NCBI GenBank assembly: GCA_965211775.1
Contig: OZ242974.1
Location: 2,356,001 to 2,420,000, forward strand
From: Thiodiazotropha sp040506975
GTDB lineage: Bacteria > Pseudomonadota > Gammaproteobacteria > Chromatiales > Chromatiaceae
Reading direction: 5' to 3'
Length of the DNA stretch: 64,000 nt
How positions within the stretch are numbered: position 1 is the stretch's first letter; every line of letters starts with the position of its first letter. A model generated the notes under the pieces. The model was not told the DNA's origin, did no database searches, and saw only the letters and a list, made by a program, of their open reading frames with translations. Positions 33,559-41,807 of the stretch are shown here, one piece after another. The position numbers and the translations under genes were made by a program.

Positions 33559-35838
33559 ATGCCTCAAGAGTTGAGACAGGCAGCGCTCGACTATCATCGC
33601 TTTCCCAAACCAGGCAAGCTTGAGATCAAGGCCACCAAACCGATGGCCAACCAGAGAGATTTGGCGCTCGCCTATTCACCTGGTGTAGCTGTCGCCTGTG
33701 AAGAGATTGAAGCGGATCCCAATAAAGCGGCGGACTATACCGCCCGGGGCAATCTGGTGGCTGTCATCAGTAATGGTACGGCGGTTCTCGGTCTCGGCTC
33801 TATCGGCAGTCTGGCCTCCAAACCGGTGATGGAAGGCAAGGCGGTTCTGTTCAAGCAGTTTGCCGATATCGATGTCTTCGATATCGAAATCGATGAACAG
33901 GATCCCCAACGTTTCATAGAAACGGTGGTACGGCTGGAACCCAGCTTCGGTGGCATCAATCTGGAAGATATCAAGGCGCCCGATTGCTTCATTATTGAGA
34001 AGGCGCTCAAGGAGCGCATGAATATCCCGGTGTTCCATGACGATCAGCATGGCACTGCGATTGTGGTTTGTGCCGCAATCCTAAACGGTCTCAAGCTGGT
34101 GGGTAAGGCGATCGAGGAGGTCAGGCTGGTGACCGCCGGTGCGGGTGCGGCTGCGCTGGCATGCCTCGGATTGCTGATCGACATGGGGATGAAAAGGGAG
34201 CATATCATCGTCACCGATGTCGCCGGTGTGGTCTATAAAGGCAGGACCGGTGATATGGATCCCTACAAGAATGCCTATGTCGCCGATACCCCTCATCGTA
34301 CCCTGGAGCAGGCCCTGGAAGGGGCCGATATATTTTTGGGGCTATCCGCAGCCGGTGTGCTGAAAGCGGAATGGCTACCGAAGATGCCGTCCGATCCTCT
34401 CATCCTGGCGCTGGCAAATCCGACCCCGGAGGTAATGCCTGAAGAGGCGAAGGCAGTCCGGCCGGATGCGATCCTGGCGACGGGCCGTACTGACTATCCC
34501 AATCAGGTCAATAATGTTCTCTGTTTTCCATTCCTGTTTCGCGGGGCCCTCGACGTGGGGGCGAGCGAGATCAATCGTAATATGAAATTGGCCTGTGTAC
34601 GCGCGATTGCCGAGATGGCTCACGTGGAGTCCTCTGATGTGGTGCGTTCCGCCTATGGCGGCCAACAATTGCAGTTTGGTCCGGAGTATCTGATCCCTAA
34701 ACCGTTTGATCCGCGTTTGATGGAAAACGTCCCCTATGCTGTTGCGGTTGCGGCAATGGAGTCAGGGGTTGCGCAACGACCGATAGCCGACCTGGAGACC
34801 TATCGTAACCGCTTGCAGCAGCGGGTCTTTCGCACCAGTATTACCATGCGTCCGGTGTTTGAGCGGGCGCGTGATGAGTTGCGGCGGGTGGTCTATGCCG
34901 AGGGTGAGGAGGAGCGTATCCTCGAGGTGGCTCAACAGGCGATTGATCAGGGAATCGCCATACCTGTCCTGATTGGCCGGCGTGGGATCATCAATAAGCG
35001 TATCGCCTCCCTTGGTTTGAGGATGCAGGAAGGGGCCGATTTCGAACTCCTCGACCCATTTGATAATCCCCGCTTCGAAAGTTATGCCGAGACCTTGTTC
35101 GATCAGGTTCAGCGGCGGGGCTATTCACCCAAGGAGGCGCGTAATATACTGCGGCAAAACTATACTGTACTGGCGTCCGTGGTGGTGGCAGCAGGCGATG
35201 CCGATGCCATGATCTGCGGCACGGTAGGCCGGTATTGGACCCATATCGACTATGTGCGTGAGATCATTGGCACCGAGAACGGCATCAATAAACTCACCTC
35301 CATGAATGCCCTTGTATTACAGTCCGGTACGCTGTTCATGGCGGATGCCTATGTACAGGAGGACCCCTCGGCAGAGGATATTGCCGAAATCGTCTCGCTC
35401 TGTGTTGAAGAGGTATTGTGGTTCGGTATCGAGCCCAAGGTTGCGCTGGTTTCCCACTCAAACTTCGGTAGTCACGATTCTGCTTCAGCGGTTAAGATGC
35501 GTGAAGCATTGACAATGGTTCGCAAAAGCATGCCCGAGCTGGAAATCGAGGGTGAGATGCATGCCGATCTGGCGTTGTCTGAACAGTTACGTTCTGTTCG
35601 CTTCCCCAAATCACGGCTTAGGGACCGGGCGAATCTGATGATCATGCCTAATCAGGATGCAGCCAATGTGGCATTCAATATGTTGAAAGTGCTCGGTGAT
35701 GGGATCGCTATCGGGCCGATTCTGATAGGCTGTGCGAAATCGGCCCATGTGGCGACACCCAGTATCAGTGTACGTGGTTTATTGAACATGACTGCACTCG
35801 CTTCCGTACGCGCCAGTTGCATGATGCGCAAGGACTGA
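33559..35838 (+). CDS. maeB: NADP-dependent malic enzyme with phosphotransacetylase-like domain
   Basis: A 759-residue MaeB-type enzyme: malate to pyruvate, CO2 and NADPH. The malic N-terminal domain (about 15-150) has AYSPGVAVACEEI, INLEDIKAPDCFIIEK and FHDDQHGTAIVV. The NAD(P)-binding domain (about 160-400) has VTAGAGAAALACLG. The C-terminal phosphate-acetyltransferase-like domain (about 430-750) is thought to be regulatory (acetyl-CoA inhibition in E. coli). The full family length is present. It lies just upstream of the sdh operon on the same strand (gap 123 bp). Confidence 0.94.
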   Translation: MPQELRQAALDYHRFPKPGKLEIKATKPMANQRDLALAYSPGVAVACEEIEADPNKAADYTARGNLVAVISNGTAVLGLGSIGSLASKPVMEGKAVLFKQFADIDVFDIEIDEQDPQRFIETVVRLEPSFGGINLEDIKAPDCFIIEKALKERMNIPVFHDDQHGTAIVVCAAILNGLKLVGKAIEEVRLVTAGAGAAALACLGLLIDMGMKREHIIVTDVAGVVYKGRTGDMDPYKNAYVADTPHRTLEQALEGADIFLGLSAAGVLKAEWLPKMPSDPLILALANPTPEVMPEEAKAVRPDAILATGRTDYPNQVNNVLCFPFLFRGALDVGASEINRNMKLACVRAIAEMAHVESSDVVRSAYGGQQLQFGPEYLIPKPFDPRLMENVPYAVAVAAMESGVAQRPIADLETYRNRLQQRVFRTSITMRPVFERARDELRRVVYAEGEEERILEVAQQAIDQGIAIPVLIGRRGIINKRIASLGLRMQEGADFELLDPFDNPRFESYAETLFDQVQRRGYSPKEARNILRQNYTVLASVVVAAGDADAMICGTVGRYWTHIDYVREIIGTENGINKLTSMNALVLQSGTLFMADAYVQEDPSAEDIAEIVSLCVEEVLWFGIEPKVALVSHSNFGSHDSASAVKMREALTMVRKSMPELEIEGEMHADLALSEQLRSVRFPKSRLRDRANLMIMPNQDAANVAFNMLKVLGDGIAIGPILIGCAKSAHVATPSISVRGLLNMTALASVRASCMMRKD

Positions 35839-35961
35839 ATCATGATGCGGTATTATTTGGAGTGAATCGGTACAATTACATTGCAGTGCAGGTTATCCTC
35901 AGAGCCCTATGCAGTTCGACTCTGATCTCATTTAACATGAACAGTATTGGAAAAGAGAAAC

Positions 35962-36342
35962 ATGCAAGAGACGAATCCGAGACCGGTCTTTCTCAATCTT
36001 TTTAAGATACGATTACCCATGGCCGGTATCATGTCGATCATTCATCGCGTTACCGGCGTGGTGATGGTGCTGGCGATCCCCCTTCTTATATATCTCCTTG
36101 ATCTTTCGCTCAGCGGACCGGAAGGGTTTGCCGATGCCAAAGGGCTATTCGCCAGTGGTTTTGTGAAATTGATTCTGTTTCTCTTCCTGTGGGGGCTGAT
36201 GCATCATTTTCTTGCCGGTATCCGCTATCTGCTGATCGATGTCGATATCGGCGTTGAAAAACCGCTGTTTCGTCAAACCGCATGGGCGGTGACACTGGTT
36301 GCACCCGCGTTGGCGCTGATTCTAATGGGAGGTCTGTCATGA
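35962..36342 (+). CDS. sdhC: succinate dehydrogenase cytochrome b556 subunit
   Basis: A 126-residue membrane anchor with three helices. It has the family signatures PVFLNLFKIRLPMAGIMSII, HRVTGV, and the heme-ligand His region GLMHHFLAGIRYLLIDV. The ATG at 35962 has a purine-rich ribosome site; the TTG at 35947 is less likely. It overlaps sdhD by 4 bp and begins the sdhCDAB operon. Confidence 0.92.
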   Translation: MQETNPRPVFLNLFKIRLPMAGIMSIIHRVTGVVMVLAIPLLIYLLDLSLSGPEGFADAKGLFASGFVKLILFLFLWGLMHHFLAGIRYLLIDVDIGVEKPLFRQTAWAVTLVAPALALILMGGLS

Positions 36343-36680
36343 GCCGTCGTGCGACTGGCCTGAGGGCCTGGTTTCTTCAGCGTGCAACAGCAATCTATCT
36401 GTTGCTGTTCATCATCTATGTATTGCAGCACATGATCGCCAGTCCGCCGCAGGATTACCTCGCATGGCAGGGATGGATTGCGCAACCCTTGGTTGGGCTG
36501 GGGATCCTGCTTTTTTTCGCCTCCCTGTTGCTGCATGCCTGGGTCGGTTTCCGTGATGTATTGATCGACTATATCCACCCCACAGCAATCAGAGTGACAG
36601 TGCTGACGCTGGCTGGTTTTGTCCTGGTCGGCTGTGCGATATGGGTTCTGCAAATTATCTTTACGGCGACTGCCGCCTGA
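36339..36680 (+). CDS. sdhD: succinate dehydrogenase hydrophobic anchor subunit
   Basis: A 113-residue, three-helix membrane subunit. It has the conserved LRAWFLQRATAIYLLLFIIY start and LLLHAWVGFRDVLIDYI, holding the His heme ligand and quinone-site residues. The start overlaps the sdhC stop (ATGA), and sdhA begins 19 bp after its stop. With SdhC it holds heme b and the ubiquinone site. Confidence 0.92.
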   Translation: MSRRATGLRAWFLQRATAIYLLLFIIYVLQHMIASPPQDYLAWQGWIAQPLVGLGILLFFASLLLHAWVGFRDVLIDYIHPTAIRVTVLTLAGFVLVGCAIWVLQIIFTATAA

Positions 36681-36699
36681 GACAAAGCTTAACTATAAG

Positions 36700-38460
36700 A
36701 TGGCACTGGAAAAGCAACGATTCGATACACTAATCATGGGAGCCGGCGGTGCGGGTTTGAATGCGGCCCTGCAACTTGCCAATGCAAACCTCAAGGTTGC
36801 GGTAGTCTCCAAGGTATTTCCTACACGCTCCCACACTGTCGCAGCACAAGGCGGGGTGAATGCCGCCTTGGCCAACGTCCTGCCGGATAACTGGCACTGG
36901 CACATGTTCGATACCGTGAAAGGCTCGGACTATCTCGGTGACCAGGATGCCATTGAGTATATGTGCCGTGAAGCGATTCCCACGGTTTATGAACTGGAGC
37001 ACAATGGCGTGCCGTTCTCCCGTCTGACCAACGGCAAGATCTATCAACGTGCATTTGGCGGTCAGAGTCAGAATTTCGGTGGTGAACAGGCTGCACGAAC
37101 CTGCGCCGCTGCCGACCGCACCGGCCACGCGATCTTACACACCCTGTATCAGCAGAATATCCGCGCCAAGACCCATTTCTATGACGAGTATTTTGCAGTT
37201 GACCTGGTCAGGGATGATGAGGGATATGTATTGGGCGCCTTGGTGTTGAACATCGCAACCGGAGAGCCGTTGTTGATCGAGTCAAAGACCACGCTGTTGG
37301 CGACAGGGGGCTGCGGGCAGGCCTTCAGGACCACCAGTAACGCACATATCAACACAGGTGATGGCATGGCGATGGCGTTACGTGCCGGCCTGCCGTTGAT
37401 GGACATGGAATTTTTCCAGTTTCACCCCACCGGCATTGCAGGTAAGGGCATGTTGATCACCGAGGGTGTCAGAGGTGAGGGCGGTTATCTCATCAATAAA
37501 GATGGTGATCGTTTCATGGAAAAGTATGCCCCCAACGCAAAAGATCTCGCCAGTCGCGATGTGGTGGCGCGATCCATCGTAACCGAAGTGCGTGAAGGCA
37601 ATGGTGTCGGTCCTGAAGCCGATCATGTATTGCTTAAGGTCAACCACCTGGGTGAGGAAGTCATCGCCAAGCGTTTGCCGGGTATCCGTGAGAGTTCCAC
37701 GATCTTTGCCGGTGTCGATCCGGTCAAAGATCCGATACCGGTATTTCCGACTGCCCACTACGTGATGGGCGGTATCCCCACCGACCGCTTCGGTCGGGTG
37801 ATGCCCACCGCTGATGACGACGGCGATCATCTGCCGGGATTGTATGCGGCCGGTGAGTGTGCCTGTGCATCGGTGCACGGCGCCAATCGACTTGGTGGCA
37901 ACTCCCTGCTCGATATCCTGGTATTTGGACGCCTTGCGGGGCACAACATCATCGAGTATGTGAAAGACAACACTGCCCATCGGCCACTTGACGAAGCAAG
38001 TGTGGAGAAGGCCGTGTCGCGGTTGCAGCGTTGGGATGCCAAGGGTGACGGTATCACGGTAAGCCAATTGCGCAACGAGTTTCGCAAGACCATGGAGGAT
38101 CATGCCGGCGTATTCCGCGTCGAGGATATGATGGCGGACGGTGTCGAAAAGGTGAAACAGTTACGGGAAAAATTGAGTGAAGTCCGATTGACGGACCACT
38201 CCTCCACCTTCAACACCAATCGTACCGAGGCCTTGGAGCTGGAGAACCTGATCGATGTGGGACTGTCGATCGCAGTATCCGCTTTGCACCGCAAGGAGAG
38301 TCGTGGCGCCCATTCACGTCCCGATTATCCGAAACGCGATGATGTGGATTGGATGAAACACACGCTCTACTGGAAGGAGAATGACAGGCTCGATTACAAA
38401 GGTGTTCGGGCTCAGCCTTTGACCGTTGAGAGTTTTCCGCCGAAAGAAAGAGTTTACTGA
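36700..38460 (+). CDS. sdhA: succinate dehydrogenase flavoprotein subunit
   Basis: A 586-residue FAD subunit. N-terminal TLIMGAGGAGLNAALQLA binds FAD, and the flavinylation His lies in RSHTVAAQGGVNAAL. Active-site regions are FHPTGIAGKGMLITEGVRGE, ASRDVVARSI, HYVMGGIPTD and ANRLGGNSLLDILVFG. The ATG at 36700 gives the usual length; the longer frame would overlap sdhD. It oxidises succinate to fumarate in the TCA cycle and respiratory chain. Covalent FAD attachment would need SdhE, encoded downstream. Confidence 0.95.
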   Translation: MALEKQRFDTLIMGAGGAGLNAALQLANANLKVAVVSKVFPTRSHTVAAQGGVNAALANVLPDNWHWHMFDTVKGSDYLGDQDAIEYMCREAIPTVYELEHNGVPFSRLTNGKIYQRAFGGQSQNFGGEQAARTCAAADRTGHAILHTLYQQNIRAKTHFYDEYFAVDLVRDDEGYVLGALVLNIATGEPLLIESKTTLLATGGCGQAFRTTSNAHINTGDGMAMALRAGLPLMDMEFFQFHPTGIAGKGMLITEGVRGEGGYLINKDGDRFMEKYAPNAKDLASRDVVARSIVTEVREGNGVGPEADHVLLKVNHLGEEVIAKRLPGIRESSTIFAGVDPVKDPIPVFPTAHYVMGGIPTDRFGRVMPTADDDGDHLPGLYAAGECACASVHGANRLGGNSLLDILVFGRLAGHNIIEYVKDNTAHRPLDEASVEKAVSRLQRWDAKGDGITVSQLRNEFRKTMEDHAGVFRVEDMMADGVEKVKQLREKLSEVRLTDHSSTFNTNRTEALELENLIDVGLSIAVSALHRKESRGAHSRPDYPKRDDVDWMKHTLYWKENDRLDYKGVRAQPLTVESFPPKERVY

Positions 38461-38461
38461 A

Positions 38462-38578
38462 GAGTTTTGGTTTTTTTAACTTTGAGTTGATGTGGTGCTC
38501 GATTACGGATAGTAACGATAAAGTCATCAGCTTAGCGAATACCACAACTCAAAACTTATCACTCAAAACTAAAAACTC
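38462..38578. repeat. imperfect long inverted repeat between sdhA and sdhB
   Basis: The left arm 38462-38496 begins GAGTTTTGG and ends GTGGT. The right arm 38541-38578 begins ACCACAACTC and ends AAAAACTC. The arms are roughly 35 bp and pair imperfectly across a 44-bp spacer. The arms are A/T-rich with repeated CTCAAAACT units. It fills most of the 137-bp sdhA-sdhB gap and could be a mobile palindrome or an mRNA stem that sets sdhA/sdhB expression. Confidence 0.65.
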
Positions 38579-38597
38579 GAAGCAACGAGGATTTGTA

Positions 38598-39290
38598 ATG
38601 AAATTCAGTGTCTACCGATATAATCCTGAAACAGACAAAGAACCTTATATGCAGGATTTCGAGGTTGAGCAACGTCAGGGAATGATGTTGCGCGATGCCT
38701 TGTTGGCCATCCAGTCACAGGATGAGTCCTTTACCTTCAGGCACTCTTGTGGCGAGGGTGTATGCGGTTCTGATGGCGTGAATGTCAACGGCAGCAACAA
38801 ACTTGCCTGCATTACACCATTGGCGGAACTGAAGGAACCGGTGGTTGTCAGGCCCTTTCCCGGTCGTCCCGTGATCCGTGATCTGGTGGTGGACATGAGT
38901 CAGTTCTATGCCCAGTACAAGCAGGTCGATCCCTGGCTGATCCGCAAGGATCCCTTGCCTGAACAGGAGATCCTCCAGTCTCCGGAAGAGAGAAATCAAC
39001 TCGATGGTCTCTACGAGTGCATCATGTGCGGTTGTTGTTCCACGTCCTGTCCTTCCTTCTGGTGGAACCCTGACAAATTCCTTGGACCGCAAGCATTATT
39101 GAGCGCATGCCGTTTTTTGGCCGATAGTCGCGACCAGGCTAAAGAGGAGCGGCTCGACAAGCTTGAGGGGCCCTATAAGCTATTTCGCTGCCATACCATC
39201 ATGAACTGTGTGGAGGCATGTCCGAAAGAACTGAATCCCACCAAGGCTATTGGTCATATCAAGGCCATTATGTTGAAGGATGCCATCTGA
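38598..39290 (+). CDS. sdhB: succinate dehydrogenase iron-sulfur subunit
   Basis: A 230-residue subunit with three clusters. The 2Fe-2S ligands lie in FRHSCGEGVCGSDGVNVNG. The 4Fe-4S and 3Fe-4S ligands lie in CIMCGCCSTSCPSFWW and CHTIMNCVEACPKELNPTKA. The start at 38598 has an ACGAGG site, and the first residues KFSVYRYNPETD are typical. It transfers electrons from SdhA to the quinone site. Confidence 0.95.
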   Translation: MKFSVYRYNPETDKEPYMQDFEVEQRQGMMLRDALLAIQSQDESFTFRHSCGEGVCGSDGVNVNGSNKLACITPLAELKEPVVVRPFPGRPVIRDLVVDMSQFYAQYKQVDPWLIRKDPLPEQEILQSPEERNQLDGLYECIMCGCCSTSCPSFWWNPDKFLGPQALLSACRFLADSRDQAKEERLDKLEGPYKLFRCHTIMNCVEACPKELNPTKAIGHIKAIMLKDAI

Positions 39291-39314
39291 ATCCGCATTC
39301 ATTTGGTGAATGGC

Positions 39315-39578
39315 ATGAATATTCAGGATAGTGACCTGTCGAACATAGAACGACTCCGCTGGCAGTGCCGTCGGGGCATGCTTGAGTTGGATGTACTGTT
39401 GGAAGCCTTTCTGGAACAGCATTACTCCGAGCTCTCGCCCCGGTTGCAGCGGCTCTTCATCCAGCTATTGGGTTTCCCCGATCCTGTCATCCACGCCTGG
39501 TGCGTCGGTGGCGAACCACCTGATGATGAAGAGTTCAGTGAACTGATTGCCGCTATCAGGGAGACGAGGGCCTGTTAA
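39315..39578 (+). CDS. sdhE: FAD assembly factor SdhE
   Basis: An 87-residue protein of the SdhE/YgfY family, which promotes covalent flavinylation of SdhA. The hallmark RRGMLELD (RGxxE) is present, followed by LEAFLEQHYSELS and FPDPVIHAWCVGG. It is the last gene of the sdh operon, 24 bp after sdhB. Its last three codons and stop lie largely in the dispersed repeat at 39567, so the C-terminus may have been altered by that element. Confidence 0.9.
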   Translation: MNIQDSDLSNIERLRWQCRRGMLELDVLLEAFLEQHYSELSPRLQRLFIQLLGFPDPVIHAWCVGGEPPDDEEFSELIAAIRETRAC

Positions 39579-39586
39579 CACTAATC
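39567..39586 (+). repeat. dispersed 20-bp repeat, copy 4
   Basis: Reads AGGGCCTGTTAACACTAATC, an exact consensus match. It supplies the stop codon of sdhE and lies between sdhE and the convergent CZB gene. Confidence 0.65.
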
Positions 39587-39614
39587 TGATCGGCACCACA
39601 GAGAGACAGGTCGA

Positions 39615-39974
39615 TCAGTGGCTCATTGTGTCGAGTTTCATCAATATGTCCACAAGTATGGCGGACAGCTTGAACATCTCCGTCATTGACTCCTCCATAC
39701 CACTCTTGTCACCGATCTTCTTGCAGTCCAGGGCGTGTTGGCTTGCTTGGTGAAATTGTTTATGTGGTTCAAGGATGGAATCGAAAATACGACGGGCTTC
39801 TCCGCTGATAGCTGAAGATTGTGTCGGGCCGTCACTATCGAGCCATAGTCCGAGTTCGCATGAATGATGATCACTCCCCTGGAAGTCTCCCTTGTCTTCC
39901 AAGGTCGCCTTTAATTTGCCCAAATACTGGATATGGTCGTTCATGCGTCTAAGAAAGAAAGCGCTTTCACTCAT
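39615..39974 (-). CDS. free-standing CZB (chemoreceptor zinc-binding) domain protein
   Basis: A 119-residue single-domain protein. The CZB pattern is visible: N-terminal His in MNDHIQYLGKL, the diagnostic HHSCELGLWLDS and a later His in LEPHKQFHQASQHAL. CZB domains bind zinc through three His and one Cys and sense hypochlorous acid or zinc in chemoreceptors and diguanylate cyclases. Here no receptor or output domain is attached. AGGGAA precedes the ATG. It is on the same strand as, and 118 bp downstream of, the roadblock gene, so it could belong to that cluster. Confidence 0.82.
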   Translation of the reverse strand: MSESAFFLRRMNDHIQYLGKLKATLEDKGDFQGSDHHSCELGLWLDSDGPTQSSAISGEARRIFDSILEPHKQFHQASQHALDCKKIGDKSGMEESMTEMFKLSAILVDILMKLDTMSH

Positions 39975-40091
39975 GATCGCAATTCCCTGTTGATATCTAA
40001 CGATGGATAGTCGTTTCCCCGTCCGTGTTAACTTTTTTGAAGGGCTACACTTTCCAGCAATTATGGTGGAATCTTGTACACTGCCCGCAGG

Positions 40092-40454
40092 TCAGATTAA
40101 TTTTTCAATGCTCTCGGCAGCGCGTTTGACGTCGAGAAAGATCAATCCCAATTTTGCATTGGTTTTTGCCAGCACCGTAACCACGGCCTCGGGGCCCGCA
40201 TGGGCCATCAATACATAGCCATCGCCACCCTTAACCAGGACCTGATCCAATTCACCACGCGCCAACTCCTGAGCTGTGCGATCACCAAGCGAAAGCATGG
40301 CCGCGCTCATGGCGCCTACACGGTCTTCATCCAGGGACTGTGGTAACTGAGAGGCCATAATCAGACCGTCAGTAGAGATGACTGCCGAGGCCTCGATATC
40401 CGCAGAGGTTCCATTGAGTTCACTGAGTATTGAGTTGAGCATATCTGCGCGCAT
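40092..40454 (-). CDS. roadblock/LC7 domain protein (MglB-like)
   Basis: A 120-residue roadblock fold protein: ASAVISTDGLIMASQLPQ, then GAMSAAMLSLGDRTAQEL, VLVKGGDGYVLMAHAGPEAV and a C-terminal helix. In Myxococcus such proteins (MglB) activate GTP hydrolysis of the Ras-like GTPase MglA. The start at 40454 has AAGGAGA at good spacing; the ATG two codons earlier is too close. It is separated from the upstream gene by 165 bp holding a strong hairpin, so it may have its own promoter. Confidence 0.85.
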   Translation of the reverse strand: MRADMLNSILSELNGTSADIEASAVISTDGLIMASQLPQSLDEDRVGAMSAAMLSLGDRTAQELARGELDQVLVKGGDGYVLMAHAGPEAVVTVLAKTNAKLGLIFLDVKRAAESIEKLI

Positions 40455-40586
40455 GATCATGTCTCCTTGAAATGGCATGGCAAGTTAAATAGTTGCCTGT
40501 TATCCGGGTAAAGCTCCGTACAGGCTGATCCGCTGGCGGCATGAAAATCCTGAAAGCATACATTTGTCTTCTCAGATATGATCGAT

Positions 40587-40618
40587 TCCGGTGCTTGACG
40601 CCGCCCTCAAGCACCGGA
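40587..40618 (-). other. strong hairpin right after the frameshifted gene
   Basis: Perfect 12-bp arms TCCGGTGCTTGA / TCAAGCACCGGA with an 8-base G/C-rich loop, starting one base after the stop codon at 40620. There is no T-run, so a simple rho-independent terminator is not shown. It may stabilise the upstream mRNA or partly stop transcription before the roadblock gene. Confidence 0.6.
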
Positions 40619-40619
40619 T

Positions 40620-41269
40620 TCATTGTGGTTCCCCTTTATTACTGGAATAACGCATGCTTAGCGTCCATACCAGGGATGTAAATTCGGGTTTGTTGAAGCG
40701 GGGTATGCCCTGCAATGCCAGTGCAAATCGCTGCTCATCGACATACAGGGGCCAAAATCCCAACTGGCTGTTTCCTGCGGCATCGACTAATGCCCATGCG
40801 CTGGTAGGAAGGCGCAGGTTATTATGAGTCAATGCCTTGTGTCGGCTGTCGAGAGAGGCGATATCGGCACTCAAAGCCGATAATTCGATTGCCGCTTCAT
40901 GAGTGAATCCCGAAGCTGACACATGAAAGCCGTGGCTATCTGCCAGCAGTGCCTTACCACAATCGGATAGTGGTGGCAGAAGGTTCGGGAGTAACTCCTC
41001 CAATGTGCCGGGCTGGGCAGAGTGAGGTTTCTTGTAACCTTCTACCCAGCCAAGACTTTGTGCACGATACAACGCCTCTTGTGCATCTGCACCTGCCAGT
41101 CCCGTCCATTGCTCCAACGCCTGTTGTGTCAGCTCCGGAGTAGCTTCATGTTGCAGTAGTGCACAGAGTAGAGAGTGTATAGGATCGCTGTTTTGTTGAG
41201 ATGCTGCATGAAAGGCGCCGGCTGCGTGGGTAACGCAAAGCGCCTATCGATGAGTCTGTATGTGGACAT
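40620..41269 (-). pseudogene. unknown protein of the GTPase cluster, apparently frameshifted
   Basis: The ATG at 41269 follows the GTPase stop by one base (TGATATG), the expected start in this tight cluster. It reads MSTYRLIDRRFALPTQPAPF and stops after 46 codons. A second frame, open from 41243 with no ATG or GTG in its first part, carries the rest: HEATPELTQQALEQWTGL and so on to 40620. The two frames join if one base is missing between 41131 and 41243, giving about 215 residues. The C-terminal part (ALVDAAGNSQLGFWPLYVDE) is protein-like but unrecognised. Possible causes are a real mutation, a sequencing error or programmed frameshifting. Confidence 0.6.
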
Positions 41270-41270
41270 A

Positions 41271-41807
41271 TCAACCTTCCAATCCGGGATCGATAGAATA
41301 GAGCAGCGCCTCCACCAACAGGGAGATGTCTCTCTTTACACGCGCATCCACTTCGAATATCGGAACCTTCAAACCGCTGTCTTCAAGCTGCAGGTAATAA
41401 TCCTTCAGTCGCGGCTTCTTTCTGAGATCCATCTGTGTCACCCCGATAACCACTTTGGTAGAACCAATGAAATGTTTGAAGGCATCCAGAAAAAAATGCA
41501 TGTCGCAGAATGGGTCGGGTCTGTTATTACTGATCAGGAGTATCAAACCGATGCCGCCCTGGGTCAGGATCTCCCACATAAAATTAAAGCGCTCTTGCCC
41601 GGGGGTGCCATACAGATGGATGCGCTCCCGGTTGTCGAGAGATATCATGCCGTAGTCCATAGCGACGGTGGTGCCCGGTTTCTGGGTTTTCGTCATATCG
41701 CTGGCCTTCTCGTCGGTTATGACGGGTTCGATATCGCTGATCGATCCGATGGCCGTGGTTTTTCCGACGCCGACCGGGCCGCTGAAGATGATTTTATGGT
41801 CATTCAT
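41271..41807 (-). CDS. small Ras-like GTPase, MglA/COG2229 type
   Basis: A 178-residue GTPase. G1/P-loop SGPVGVGKTTAI; G2 KPGTTVAMDYG; G3 LYGTPGQERFNFM; G4 VIGVTQMD (TQMD in place of N/TKxD); G5-like EVDARVKRD. Proteins of this type act as switches for polarity, motility or pilus placement together with roadblock proteins. The start at 41807 has AAGG before it and overlaps the end of the upstream gene by 8 bp. A stop one base before the next start shows tight coupling. Confidence 0.87.
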   Translation of the reverse strand: MNDHKIIFSGPVGVGKTTAIGSISDIEPVITDEKASDMTKTQKPGTTVAMDYGMISLDNRERIHLYGTPGQERFNFMWEILTQGGIGLILLISNNRPDPFCDMHFFLDAFKHFIGSTKVVIGVTQMDLRKKPRLKDYYLQLEDSGLKVPIFEVDARVKRDISLLVEALLYSIDPGLEG

